Origin: Symbiodinium natans
Lineage: Eukaryota; Sar; Dinophyceae; Suessiales; Symbiodiniaceae
Assembly: GCA_905221605.1 (NCBI GenBank)
Contig: CAJNDS010001158.1
Coordinates: 313,001-377,000, forward strand
Length of the DNA stretch: 64,000 nucleotides
Direction: 5' to 3'
Positions within the stretch are counted from its first letter, which is position 1; every line of letters begins with the position of its first letter. The notes beneath the pieces are model-generated. The model worked only from the letters and a program-made list of their open reading frames with translations, had not been told where the DNA came from and searched no databases. Made by a program: the position numbers and the translations under genes. Shown here in pieces: positions 18,840 through 27,941 of this stretch.

Positions 18840-19526
18840 GTCCATAAGCCAATAGTAGTTTAAAGCGTTTCTACGGCACCTGCACCATCGTAGCAAGTTT
18901 GTTGCTTGGCCGATCCGAGGGCACGCTGCGATTGTGTGCCAGAAGATGCCTTCCCCCACTTTGCGCTGTCATGTCACGTTGGGGCCAGAGGCGAGCGGGA
19001 CTCAAGTTTTATGATGCCGTCTTCTGGTGTTGCACCAAGCTCTTTTTAAGGCTTCAGCGCAAGTAGGCTCCCCCAATGACTCAACAACCTTGACTCCAGT
19101 AGTTCCATGCCGCATCTGAAAGAATGCGATTTGCCAAGCCGAAGGCCGGAGCACTGGCTCGAAGCGCGCGCCTGGTGGCAAGCCTGGTGGCAAGAGGCCC
19201 CATGAGTTCAATTGAGTTCAGGGGCAACCAGTGGTTCAGTACAGTTCCACACGTCAGATGACGTCGGTTTCGAGTTTCTTGAGAAAGTCCTTCCGATAAC
19301 GAACCTTGGACAGTTCCTTGGTCCAGGTCTGCAGGAATGTCGGGGACGGAGCATTGAGTTTTCAGTTTCAGGAAGAGCGATCCTCAAGCTCCCTGAGCAA
19401 TCAAAGCCCTCAAGCCCAGCAGGTTTCCCGAGACCACCCCCAAGATGCCCCCTCAGGGTGCAGAAGCCGAGCCCGAAGCCGCAGCCAGACGAAACTTGGC
19501 CACTGAGGCTTAGGATTGGGGTTTCC
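18840..19526. other. Unique segment, possible coding islands
   Basis: Open frames at 19212-19550 and 19306-19506 overlap on the plus strand. The shorter one, ending at a TGA at 19504, is Ser/Gln-rich. No family recognised. Confidence 0.3.
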
Positions 19527-19677
19527 TTGGGTTTTGGGTTTAGGGTTTAGGCTTTAGGCTTTAGGCAAAAGGGTTTAGGGTTTAGGCTTTAGGCCTTAGG
19601 GTTTAGGGCCTAGGGTTTAGGGCCTAGGGTTTAGGGTTTAGGGTTTAGGGTTGAGGGTTGAGGGTTTAGGGTTTAGG
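19527..19677 (+). repeat. Degenerate telomeric tract
   Basis: About 21 units of TTTAGGG mixed with TTTAGGC, CCTAGGG and TTGAGGG. Confidence 0.9.
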
Positions 19678-19790
19678 GAGGTTTCCTTGGGCTCAGGGAG
19701 ATTTTGGGGCTGAGATGCTTTTGGATGTATCACTTATGTTGTAATCTTGCCAGGCCTTCAGCCTTGAAAGTGTCAGAGGTACATGCGTGC

Positions 19791-19913
19791 CCTACCTTGG
19801 GAACCAAATGAACCTTAAAATTGGGACCATAATTATACCCTATACTACTATAGTCCTTTTTAGGATATATGAACCATAAGCCCTTTTAGGGTTCAGTTGG
19901 TTCTCCAGGTAGG
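19791..19913. mobile_element. Introner-like element, family IR-A
   Basis: Starts CTACCTTGGGAACCAAATGA and ends TCAGTTGGTTCTCCAGGTAG. The outer CTACC/GGTAG extends the terminal complementarity beyond other copies. The sequence after it (19914-20040) is exon-like, with a frame rich in Ala and Lys ending at TAG 20039. Confidence 0.85.
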
Positions 19914-20582
19914 ATGGAGCACCCACTCGCGCTTGCTGTGCATCGGCCATGCCCCCCATTGTCGCCGCCAAAGCAGCGCAGGGTGATGAGCAAGCCCCCT
20001 CCCTCAACAACAAGATCTCCGCCATAAAGACCCAGGATTAGTGGACTGTTACCAGTCAACAGGTCTCAAACACTTGAGTCCGTTTGGCGCTTTTTGATGT
20101 AGACCAGAAACCCCGCCGGCTGGCCTTAACAGCCTTGTAGCAAGGCTTTGTGCGATTTAGCACGATGATATCCCTGAAGCCCTGTAGGCTCATATATGTA
20201 GACCTCTGCGTTCCAGGAAGGTTCCATGGAGCAGCCGGAGGACCTTCTGCAGTCGTGTACGTGAAGCCGGCGAAGCTTCGAATTCGCAAACCTAGGCTTG
20301 TGGCTCAGAAATTCGCAGCCGCACCCCCGACTAAGAACCTTGTTTAAGCCCGAAGCTCCAGCTTTGGGATGTTTAGAGCATGAGACTGGCGAGTTTTCGA
20401 AGTTGTTGGGTGGTCATTCCTCGGCAAGGAAATCCTTGAATCCACAGCTCGTAGGAAGCTCAGCAACCCTACACCCTTAACCCTTAAACCAGAGGAGCTC
20501 TTGCAATTCCAGACTGCAGATGCCTCCACACGCTTGACGCTGCATGGGCTTCAAGGCAGAGCACTTGGAGAGGGCTAGGACC
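19914..20582. other. Unique segment, no gene recognised
   Basis: Short frames on both strands, none above 80 codons. Confidence 0.35.
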
Positions 20583-20635
20583 AGGGTTTAGGGCTTAGGG
20601 CTTAGGGTTTAGGGTTTAGGGTTTAGGGTTTAGGG
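20583..20635 (+). repeat. Telomeric tract (TTTAGGG)n
   Basis: Seven units, the first three as GCTTAGG variants. Confidence 0.9.
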
Positions 20636-20948
20636 CTGCTCTGCTTTGCTTGGATTGGGATCCTGCTTTGCGTTTTCTTTGCATCTGCTTTGCGCAGCTT
20701 GACATTGAACTCCTAAGAGAAACCGCATCCCTGGTCTTTCCGGCGAGATGCAGCAGCCGCCCAAGAAGCTTTAAAAAAACTCAATGATGATACTTTTTCC
20801 TGCGCAGCAATGGTACCAAGATCGGCACTCTTAAGAAACAGTGGATTCCAAGCCCCCTACGACTCCAAACTGCTCGAGTCTCAATATTTCGTTCCAGAAT
20901 TTCCTCATCTGATGTGCAGAGTTCATCAGAGTGCGAAAACACCCAAGA

Positions 20949-21065
20949 TTGGGATGTTCCCCCTTCTACAAACAGTCCTTAATAGGGATTATAATAATTA
21001 GGGGGTACTATACTCCCGTCATAATGCCTATTCAGGACCGTTAGTATAAGGGGGAAGATCCCAAA
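20949..21065. mobile_element. Inverted-repeat element, family IR-B (reference copy)
   Basis: Starts TTGGGATGTTCCCCCTT and ends AAGGGGGAAGATCCCAA. The interior has ACAGTCCTTAATAGGG facing CCTATTCAGGACCGTTAG. About 115 bp, non-coding. Confidence 0.85.
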
Positions 21066-21638
21066 CCCAAGATGTACAGGCAATGCGCCGTACGTGTTCC
21101 AAGTCTTTGCCCTGAGCGCAGGGGGTCTCTCAGTGCTTTGGATGAGTTGGACTTGGGTACTCCTTGCCGAAGAATTGCGGCACTTAGATCTTCTTGATGC
21201 AATTAGTAGCTCCACTGGCATTTCCATGATTGCACAAATCGGTTCATCAATACCGCAGCATAAAGACTCGGCGTCTCCAAAGCTTAGAACCTCAGAGCCC
21301 CAACAAGCAAAGACACGAGCGAATCTGTTGTGAACAGTGGTCCTTTTTGCGGCTGTGTACAAGTAAGAGTGTCGACACACTTACTTCTGCCATCAGCCTG
21401 CTCTTGCCTACACACGGCTAAGGGCTGCTAGATGGCCTAGCTAGTTCAGTGAAGGCTTCGTCTTCGGGAAAGACTCCTTTCATGAACATCAAGTTGCCTG
21501 GGTTGGCTGAGTGATCCGAAGCTGTCAAAATTCCGCTTGCTCTAGGTGGTAGTCAAGAGTGGAAGCATGCGGTTGTTAAGGCTTGCATGATTCACACACC
21601 AAAGAACCTGCTTGTACTTGGAGCAGTCCAACAAGTGC
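21066..21638. other. Unique segment, no gene recognised
   Basis: Frames of 60-130 codons overlap on both strands without recognisable features. Confidence 0.35.
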
Positions 21639-21710
21639 CCTAAACCCTAAACCCTAAACCCCAAACCCTAAACCCTAAACCCCAAACCCCAAACCCCAAA
21701 CCCTAAACCC
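21639..21710 (-). repeat. Telomeric tract at retroelement 3' end
   Basis: About ten units mixing CCCTAAA and CCCCAAA. It abuts the retroelement's terminal repeat with no spacer, so in the element's sense direction the element ends in CTAGGGTTTAGGG. Confidence 0.95.
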
Positions 21711-21785
21711 TAGTTCTCTCAAGCACATACTCGCGCCTGACCTTTTGCAGACCGTCCGCCGTCCATGGGATACTGTGACCGCGGC
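21706..21785 (-). repeat. Terminal direct repeat, 3' copy
   Basis: Plus-strand start AACCCTAGTTCTCTCAAGC, end ACTGTGACCGCGGC. Its first five bases are shared with the telomeric repeat. Confidence 0.92.
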
Positions 21786-22340
21786 TTGGGTGATCCCGGG
21801 ACACTTCTTACTTCGAAGAAGCGGTCTGGTACTAACTCTTGGACATATAAATTTCGCGAGCAAGGCATGTGCAGTTCACACGCTGAGCTGAGATGCTGTC
21901 AAAATTCATCTAAACATTTGACGTCCCGATGACCACAGCAGTTGTGTGGTGATGCTAAGCAAGGATTGGTACAGACTGGAGTAGCAGAGCTGCCACAAAC
22001 TACTTCTAGAATGAGCGTCACCTTGATGCGAATTGGTTGTTCCCACTGTCTGGTTCATCATAGCTTCTAACATTCTGAACTCGAGATCTGGCCCTGACAT
22101 GCTTCCAGTAGCATGCATTACAACATGCTCTCCGGATTTTTGCAGAGCCCAAGTGAGCATTCTTGACATCAATGCTTGAATCACCGATTGGCCTTGGAAA
22201 CTCCAGATATACAAAAGCACTGCCACCAAAGCACTCCACTGCAATGACAGTACGATTAGCCATATCAGGGCATCTGTGCCAAAACGACCCAACCATTTGG
22301 CGACAGCCCGAAGGGTGGGCGAATATCTGCAGAATCCTAG
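21786..22340 (-). other. Retroelement 3' region
   Basis: It follows the second ORF in the sense direction. Overlapping minus-strand frames of 128 and 92 codons (22296-21906) are not recognisable. A small hairpin (CTTCTTCGAAGTAAGAAG in sense) lies about 40 nt before the terminal repeat. I see no hammerhead ribozyme consensus here or in the terminal repeats. Confidence 0.5.
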
Positions 22341-23060
22341 TCAGTTGCCGGGAGCTGGCTTGAAAGGGAGCTCAGTCTGGCGGAGGTTCTTGCCTGCCGT
22401 CGGAGCACTTGCCTTGCCAGACTTCTCAGCAAGCTGCTTTGCCAAACCCGCAACCTGCGCCTGCAACTGCTTGATCGCCGCATCTTTGTCAAGTTCTGTG
22501 TTGTCAGCCGCAACGACTGTGGGCACCCCAGCATCACCACTCTTCTCCTGTGAGGACTTCATGAACTCCATCATGAACTGCATGGTTTGGGACTGCTGCT
22601 CAAGAGCCATCTGCAGTGCTGCGTTGTTGGCGTCTTGGGCCTCTGGGCTGGTAGACTGTGGCAAAGGAGGCTTGGGCTCCGCAGTCTCCTTGTTCGCACC
22701 ACCGAAGAGGCCCACAACCGCACGAGTAAGCGCACTGCCGGCTCTGGCAGGGGGAGAGCTGTGTTGCTGCAGCTGTTGCTGCTCCACACCGTTGGTCAAC
22801 CTGGAGGTGAGCATTGCAAAGCCTTCAGAAATGGCACACTCCAGCGTTGAGCTAAGCGCAGTCTGGAAGGAACGAGAAACTGCCTGTTCCAGTCCTCCTC
22901 CCCGGCCGTTGCTGTAGGGGCTGAAGCGCTGTGAGTAGCCGTGATGCTTTCCGTGGCCTTTGCCACCACCTTTGCCACCATGCCCATACCACTGTCCCCG
23001 CGGCGTGTGGTATGAGCTTGAGTGTGGCTGGTCATGACGACGGGAGTGCCACTCAGGCAT
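22341..23060 (-). CDS. Retroelement ORF2, Gly/His-rich with C-terminal coiled coil
   Basis: This is a 239-codon product if begun at the ATG at 23060. A frame in register extends upstream to a GTG at 23087. Residues 18-50 or so are rich in Gly, His, Lys and Arg, with repeated GGKGGGKGHGKHH and NGRGGG, like nucleic-acid-binding RGG tails. The centre is Ala/Gln-rich. Near the C-terminus a heptad-like stretch (DAAIKQLQAQVAGLAKQLAE) should form a coiled coil. The likely role, an RNA-binding partner of the reverse transcriptase, is inferred from composition and position. It lies 172 bp after the RT stop in the same frame. A consensus-like splice acceptor (TTCCTTCCGCAG) precedes it, so it may instead be a spliced C-terminal extension of the RT protein. 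Confidence 0.7.
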   Translation of the reverse strand: MPEWHSRRHDQPHSSSYHTPRGQWYGHGGKGGGKGHGKHHGYSQRFSPYSNGRGGGLEQAVSRSFQTALSSTLECAISEGFAMLTSRLTNGVEQQQLQQHSSPPARAGSALTRAVVGLFGGANKETAEPKPPLPQSTSPEAQDANNAALQMALEQQSQTMQFMMEFMKSSQEKSGDAGVPTVVAADNTELDKDAAIKQLQAQVAGLAKQLAEKSGKASAPTAGKNLRQTELPFKPAPGN

Positions 23061-23087
23061 GGCTGCAGGAAGCTTGCAAACACCCAC

Positions 23088-23258
23088 TGCGGAAGGAAAG
23101 GCCTAACAGCAACCAAAGAACCAGACTAGGGCCAACAAACGGTTGAAGTCTCCGCGATGGCAAGTGACTACAACATGAAAACAGAAACCCAAGAAAACAA
23201 ACCAAAAAAGTTAGCATGAAGAGGTTCGCGCGCTGCAGCAATGGCACCAAAGCAGCAG
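23088..23258 (-). other. Spacer between retroelement ORFs, possible intron
   Basis: In the sense direction, GT at 23272 (TCTA|GTTGGTTACTG) and AG at 23087 (CTTCCGCAG|TGGG) would define a 186-nt intron. Removing it joins ORF1 and ORF2 in frame. Unspliced, the spacer has in-frame stops. Confidence 0.4.
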
Positions 23259-26200
23259 CTACAGTAACCAACTAGACCGAATGCAAGTGGGCAGGCCGCT
23301 GTTTGACCAATCATCCAGAGTCCGCAAAGCAATGTGAGATGCCTTGGGGAAGTGAGGCAAGCGGCCCCAGATTTTACGGAGCTGTTGAGCTGGATAGCCA
23401 CTAAGAGCCCAAACCAACAGTTCTGCCCGAACTGTGGCCTCAAGGCACTCCTGTTCCAACTGCAAAGATTTCCATCTGACAAGCTTCCCTGCCACAATGC
23501 CCCTTACTTCCGAAAGATCAGTATGATGATCACCAAGCCATGGAACCACCCTGAACTTTTTGGGAGCACCTGCACCACCAGCTTCCCTCCAAGCCTGTTC
23601 AAGGCCAGCTGCAGTAACTGTAAGTGACCCCCCTACACTATCCAACCAAACATCTAACCAGGGAAACCCTAGAATTTCGCGCGTGGCGGGTTCAAAAGCA
23701 ACAGGTTGGGCATACAAAAGCTTAGTGAGTTTATGCAAGCAAGAGGTGCACAGAACTTGCGAGGCCATAGCAAGATCATCAACATACCTTGTGTTGGCAA
23801 CAGCATCAGAAAGAACGTTTGCAGCCGAAGGCAGAAACCCAGAGGCTCTGAGCACCAAGAGTTTATTGCAGGCACTGAACTCCTCAAAGGCAAGAACTGC
23901 GGAAGCGATTGCCTTGGAAAGCTGACCCCCTATGGGGGCACCTATTACTTGGCGGAACAGTGCCTTTCCCAGCCGAATGACCCGCTGCTGCAGAGCGAGA
24001 TCAAGCACACAGACGATGTCTGACCAAGTCCACACTGTAGAGGCAGCTCTGTGACGAAAGTCATTTGTAGCAACCCAGGTGCGCAAATGTCTGGACCTGG
24101 CGACCACAATGCCGACGGCAGAGGGCCGCTTGTTTTTTAGCAGTTCGATCAAGCCAAGGACAGACTGACGAATCCTCGAGGGGTCTAGCTCTTCGTACAT
24201 TTGGGCAGCGTCACATACACATATCGATAAGGTCGGTTTTGGCTCCCTGCACCGCACACACAAATCGCTGCAACACATGAGCTTGTTGACTGCCGAGCGA
24301 AAGTCCTTCACTGCAGAGAAAAGATTGGCAGTTTCAAACCCTACTGCTAACTCAGAAATGATCCCTAGGATTGCTCGTCCAGCATTCTTGTACATATGAC
24401 TGGCAGGGTGCGCACGCCAAGAGATTATTCTGCGGAAGCATGAGTGTCCACGTTTTGTGCAAATGTGCGAGACATCACCAGCTGCATGAAAACATTTAGA
24501 TTTAATCGTGCAGTACGCGTAGGGTAGTTTGAAGCTACGCCAGCGCTCGCGGGACGCGAACCTTTTGAGGTGTTGGGGCAACAAACGCAAATGCAACTGC
24601 CTGTACTCTTCACAAATGCTCTGCGCGTCACCATGCATGGGTTGCCAGTGCAAGGGGTCTTGGCGGAACATCCAGAAACACCATCTCTCATAGATGGGGA
24701 CAGGCATCGACCAGGCAGCATGCTTATCCTTATCTTCTTGCACAAGCACCTCGGCCGAGGAATTGCGTGGGAATTTGGCGCAATATGCAGAGTACAGACC
24801 GGAAGGCAGCTTTGCCTTACACACTGTCGGGAACACACGTGCGCAAAAGGCAAGGGGTGGGTTACACCGCATCTTACTGGCAAGCCAATGCACTGTTTGC
24901 GAAGCCTCCTGCAACAAAGCCTCTTGTGACTGCCAAACAGGAACCTTCCAATGCAGTTTGAACCTACGCATCTGACGGCAATCAGCGGGAGACGGCTTCA
25001 GTTTGTGGAGTGGCCACGTAGCGAAGGCATTGCTGAATCTCTGTGCAACCTGGATGTAACGCCAGCGGTCAGCAAACGTGCATCTTTTGGCTTTGACGGG
25101 TTGCAGCAAGGAAGCAAACCACACTCCGTGAACATTGGCCCTGAGACGAGCTTCGGATTGCAGGAGCTGCGCGACTTGCCTGAAAACCCAAATGGGAATC
25201 TGCGCCGGCCACGCAACACAGATACGTCTGAGAGGAACAAGGCCGAAACACGCGAGATGGAGGGACATCCGTTTTTGAGCCCGCAGTTTTGCGCTACCAG
25301 GTGGCATGGCTCGAACGTGCTTGGCAAGATGAACTGCGCACGCGGCCTCTGGCTGCGTAGTGGCAAAGGAACAGACAGATTTGAGCCGCTGGTGCAGACT
25401 TTCCCAACATGGGTCCTTTGTGTCTGCGATGTAGCGTGTCAGCAGGCCTGCCATATCTGCTCTCACAACATCAACCGGACCATAGCCTAAACCCGAGAGC
25501 AGCATGTTCTGTAGGGCAATCTTATACCCAACAGAAAACCCAACTTTGTAAAGGACATGTCGCTGAACCTGCAGGGGGTTGTCTTGTAGCGTGCACACAC
25601 GTGCATGTAGGCGGTGTTGGGCACGATGCCACACATCAAAACGAACAGCGTGCGCGTGAACAATGTCTGACGAGACGGCTCTGCGGTGCGGACGCGTGCG
25701 GTTCCTGCGAGAGGCACAGGAGCGCCGAGCACATTGCACAGACTTAGTACCAATGGATTTGCTGTTGCCCTGCTGCTGAAAACATGCTATGCTTGCCTCT
25801 TCCAAGGCCCGAATGTATGTCTCTGGACCCTGGGCCAACACCCAAAACATGTGGTCAGAGAGCCTGGCATGACGGAACAATCGGCATTTCTTTCTGAGCA
25901 CAGGAGGACCGGCGTAGGCAGGAGTTTGAAGGCAGGAGTGTTCAAGTATATGCTGGTAAGCACGGTTTACTGGCGAAGAACCTTGGCAGCGATGTCGCTG
26001 GACCCCAAATTTAGTCGACCCAACATAGTTGAAAAAGGTCGAAGAAAGCTGGTACAGAACCGCAGCATCAGGTTGCTCGCAAACGCCCGCAAAGGCTTGC
26101 AAGCTAACAAACTGGACAAACGCTGTCTTCGACGCCGCAGTCCAACTCTTGCTTGCGAGAAAAGCATTGAACACGTCGGGCGGCAGACCCAAGCATCTTT

Positions 26201-27089
26201 TGACCGCCCGGCGGCGTTTCCTGCAGCCACCTTGTGCCTGCCAAGCAGTTATGAGGACAAGCTTCAAGCTTCCACAAGCAAGGAACAAAAGGTCTGAGGA
26301 CAAAGAAGTTGACCTCTTGGTGCGCAGAGAAGTCGGAAAAATCCAAAAGCACAACGCCTCCAACACAACGTTCAAGCTTTGAATATGTTCCCAAGCAACA
26401 GAGCGCATCTCAACCAACTGCCCAACGCATGCAGCGACACGCAGAATCGTGTCCATTACTTTTGCGTTGTGTGGCCTGGTGGCGCACGCAGGTTTTGCAA
26501 GTCTCAAATCCGCCGTCCACTGCTGGACCTGAAGGTGGGGCAGTACAAGACCATCACACCATGCATCAAGGCCTGATAGGATGCGTGACGTCATGTCGGC
26601 TTGAGACAACGCAGCGAGATTTGAACCAACAAACTCGACACGACACGGAGCACAGCGAGAAGGCTTAGCAGGCAACTCTGAAGAAGCATGTTCTGGAGCC
26701 AAGCGTTCCGCACTCGACAAGGAATGCCGTGTAAGAGCCTGAGTAGCTCTGCGAGGACATAGCAACAGGAGCAGCACCTGTCTAAACCATTCTTGGAAGT
26801 GGCGTGACGCAACAGGGAGGACCCACCTGCGAAGTCTTTTCATGGCCATGTGTCTCAAAGTACGCGTCCGTGGGCGCGTGCGTTTGTGCTTGCGACGCGA
26901 AGCAGTCCAACTGACATGAGGAATATGGAGTGAATTTAACTGACTGATATTGCGAAGGTGTGAGTTGTTGGCGGGGCCAGGTTGCAACCCTAGCAGCCAC
27001 ACACTAAAGTACCAGCAGAACAAGATCGCAATCTTGCAGCCGTGAAAAGTTATCCGTGCAAGGAGTGTGATGCGAAAAGAAATGCTCAT
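23259..27089 (-). CDS. Penelope-type reverse transcriptase with N-terminal GIY-YIG-like nuclease
   Basis: The frame opens at a GTG at 27104; the first ATG, at 27089, is used here. Residue numbers below count from the GTG. Residues 345-450 resemble a GIY-YIG nuclease: VLY at 349-351, YVG at 360-362, Arg 370/372, His 385/389, Glu 435/436 and Asn 447. The reverse transcriptase lies in the C-terminal 500 residues. It shows EDKDKHAAW at 790-798, PYAYCTIKSK at 861-870, RRIISWRAHPASHMYK at 891-906, motif A CDAAQMYEELD with Asp965, motif B GAPIGGQLSKAIAS at 1055-1068, and motif C RYVDDL with Asp1109/1110. A Cys cluster at 944-952 precedes motif A. This motif set is that of Penelope-like elements. N-terminal placement of the nuclease resembles the clade with permuted domains. 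The region 450-780 is unassigned and basic. Confidence 0.88.
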   Translation of the reverse strand: MSISFRITLLARITFHGCKIAILFCWYFSVWLLGLQPGPANNSHLRNISQLNSLHIPHVSWTASRRKHKRTRPRTRTLRHMAMKRLRRWVLPVASRHFQEWFRQVLLLLLCPRRATQALTRHSLSSAERLAPEHASSELPAKPSRCAPCRVEFVGSNLAALSQADMTSRILSGLDAWCDGLVLPHLQVQQWTADLRLAKPACATRPHNAKVMDTILRVAACVGQLVEMRSVAWEHIQSLNVVLEALCFWIFPTSLRTKRSTSLSSDLLFLACGSLKLVLITAWQAQGGCRKRRRAVKRCLGLPPDVFNAFLASKSWTAASKTAFVQFVSLQAFAGVCEQPDAAVLYQLSSTFFNYVGSTKFGVQRHRCQGSSPVNRAYQHILEHSCLQTPAYAGPPVLRKKCRLFRHARLSDHMFWVLAQGPETYIRALEEASIACFQQQGNSKSIGTKSVQCARRSCASRRNRTRPHRRAVSSDIVHAHAVRFDVWHRAQHRLHARVCTLQDNPLQVQRHVLYKVGFSVGYKIALQNMLLSGLGYGPVDVVRADMAGLLTRYIADTKDPCWESLHQRLKSVCSFATTQPEAACAVHLAKHVRAMPPGSAKLRAQKRMSLHLACFGLVPLRRICVAWPAQIPIWVFRQVAQLLQSEARLRANVHGVWFASLLQPVKAKRCTFADRWRYIQVAQRFSNAFATWPLHKLKPSPADCRQMRRFKLHWKVPVWQSQEALLQEASQTVHWLASKMRCNPPLAFCARVFPTVCKAKLPSGLYSAYCAKFPRNSSAEVLVQEDKDKHAAWSMPVPIYERWCFWMFRQDPLHWQPMHGDAQSICEEYRQLHLRLLPQHLKRFASRERWRSFKLPYAYCTIKSKCFHAAGDVSHICTKRGHSCFRRIISWRAHPASHMYKNAGRAILGIISELAVGFETANLFSAVKDFRSAVNKLMCCSDLCVRCREPKPTLSICVCDAAQMYEELDPSRIRQSVLGLIELLKNKRPSAVGIVVARSRHLRTWVATNDFRHRAASTVWTWSDIVCVLDLALQQRVIRLGKALFRQVIGAPIGGQLSKAIASAVLAFEEFSACNKLLVLRASGFLPSAANVLSDAVANTRYVDDLAMASQVLCTSCLHKLTKLLYAQPVAFEPATREILGFPWLDVWLDSVGGSLTVTAAGLEQAWREAGGAGAPKKFRVVPWLGDHHTDLSEVRGIVAGKLVRWKSLQLEQECLEATVRAELLVWALSGYPAQQLRKIWGRLPHFPKASHIALRTLDDWSNSGLPTCIRSSWLL

Positions 27090-27145
27090 TGTGACAGCGT
27101 TCACCGTTGACTCAACTCGGGAGGAGTCCGGAAGCGGAACGCCGG

Positions 27146-27225
27146 AACCCTAGTTCTCTCAAGCACATACTCGCGCCTGACCTTTTGCAGACCGTCCGCC
27201 GTCCATGGGATACTGTGAGCGCGGC
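27146..27225 (-). repeat. Terminal direct repeat, 5' copy
   Basis: Identical to 21706-21785 except ACTGTGAGCGCGGC in place of ACTGTGACCGCGGC. Beyond it, TGAACCCTAAA begins the flanking telomeric tract. Confidence 0.92.
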
Positions 27226-27228
27226 CTG

Positions 27229-27358
27229 AACCCTAAACCCTAAACCCTAAACCCTAAACCCTAAACCCTAAACCCTAAACCCTAAACCCTAAACCCTAAA
27301 CCCTAAACCCTAAACCCAAACCCTAAACCCTAAACCCTAAACCCTAAACCCTAAACCC
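27229..27358 (-). repeat. Telomeric tract at retroelement 5' end
   Basis: About 18 units, nearly uniform, with one CCCAAA. Confidence 0.97.
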
Positions 27359-27454
27359 TGCCATCCATGAGGCCCCCTCGCCCCTCTCTGCGGCCCTGAT
27401 GACGGCCGCGGTGGCTCCCAGGTGCCATCGGATGCCATCGTAGCCTTTGATAGT

Positions 27455-27503
27455 GGTTTAGGGTTTAGGGTTCAGGGTTCAGGGTTTAGGGTTTAGGGTT
27501 TAG
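27455..27503 (+). repeat. Telomeric tract (TTTAGGG)n
   Basis: Six to seven units with two TTCAGGG. With the preceding tract it caps a 96-bp segment. Confidence 0.9.
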
Positions 27504-27516
27504 CAAGGGTTCAGGT

Positions 27517-27941
27517 TGTGATGTTCCCCCTTATACTAACAGTCCTTCATTTTAACGCTACGCGACCCGCCTCGGCCTGGCCCAATCAGCTCCCGGAGAG
27601 GAGGGGACGTGGGGGGGGTTTGGGGAGGCAGCCTGCCGCGTCTGCTCCCACTCTTGCCTACAAAACATACCCAAAATACCCGTCAAACCAGAAAAGGCAG
27701 ATGGGCTTTAGACCCCTGGGCTGCCTGCCTGCCAGACAAGAGGTGCAGCTCTGTTTTACACCGAGCGGGGGGGGGGGGGGGGGGGGGTGGCACCCATTCC
27801 AGGCAAAAAAAAAAAACCGACGTGCGCACAACTAAACGCCTTCGGCCCGAGGCCTCGGCGGATAGGATTATTTTAGGGGGTACTCTAAGACATTATAAGA
27901 CCTATTAAGGACTGTTAGGATAAGGGGGAGCATCCCAAGGT
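27517..27941. mobile_element. IR-B element interrupted by a 316-bp insertion
   Basis: The left part TGATGTTCCCCCTTATACTA to CAGTCCTT (27544) and the right part from ATAGGATTATTTTAGGGGGT (about 27861) to GGAGCATCCCAAG reconstitute an IR-B copy. The insert (27545-27860) is GC-rich. It contains a run of about 20 G followed by TGGCACCCATTCCAGGC and 12 A, and has no strong ORF. Confidence 0.75.

Larger units (their letters stand above)
21706..27225 (-). mobile_element. Penelope-like retroelement with terminal direct repeats
   Basis: An approximately 5.5-kb element with its sense strand on minus. In order it has an 80-bp 5' direct repeat (27225-27146), a short leader, a 1281-codon ORF (nuclease-like plus reverse transcriptase), a Gly/His-rich ORF, a roughly 550-bp 3' region and an 80-bp 3' direct repeat (21785-21706). 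The two repeats match at 79 of 80 positions. Both outer flanks are telomeric repeats in the same orientation as the sense strand (TTTAGGG). Penelope-like elements are known for terminal repeats of this kind and, in some lineages, for telomere association. Both ORFs are uninterrupted, so the copy may be recent. Confidence 0.85.

Noticed and set aside
17302-18855. 517-codon open frame with Trp/Phe/Lys-rich repeats
   Set aside because: It lies in a 102-bp satellite that is open on both strands and several frames because the unit is a multiple of three with few stops.
21706-21785. Hammerhead ribozyme in the retroelement terminal repeat
   Set aside because: Such ribozymes occur in some Penelope-like elements, but the CTGANGA and GAAA core is absent on both strands.
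23334-26668. Plus-strand ORFs across the retroelement (up to 203 codons)
   Set aside because: They are shadows of the 1281-codon minus-strand frame, which carries ordered catalytic motifs.
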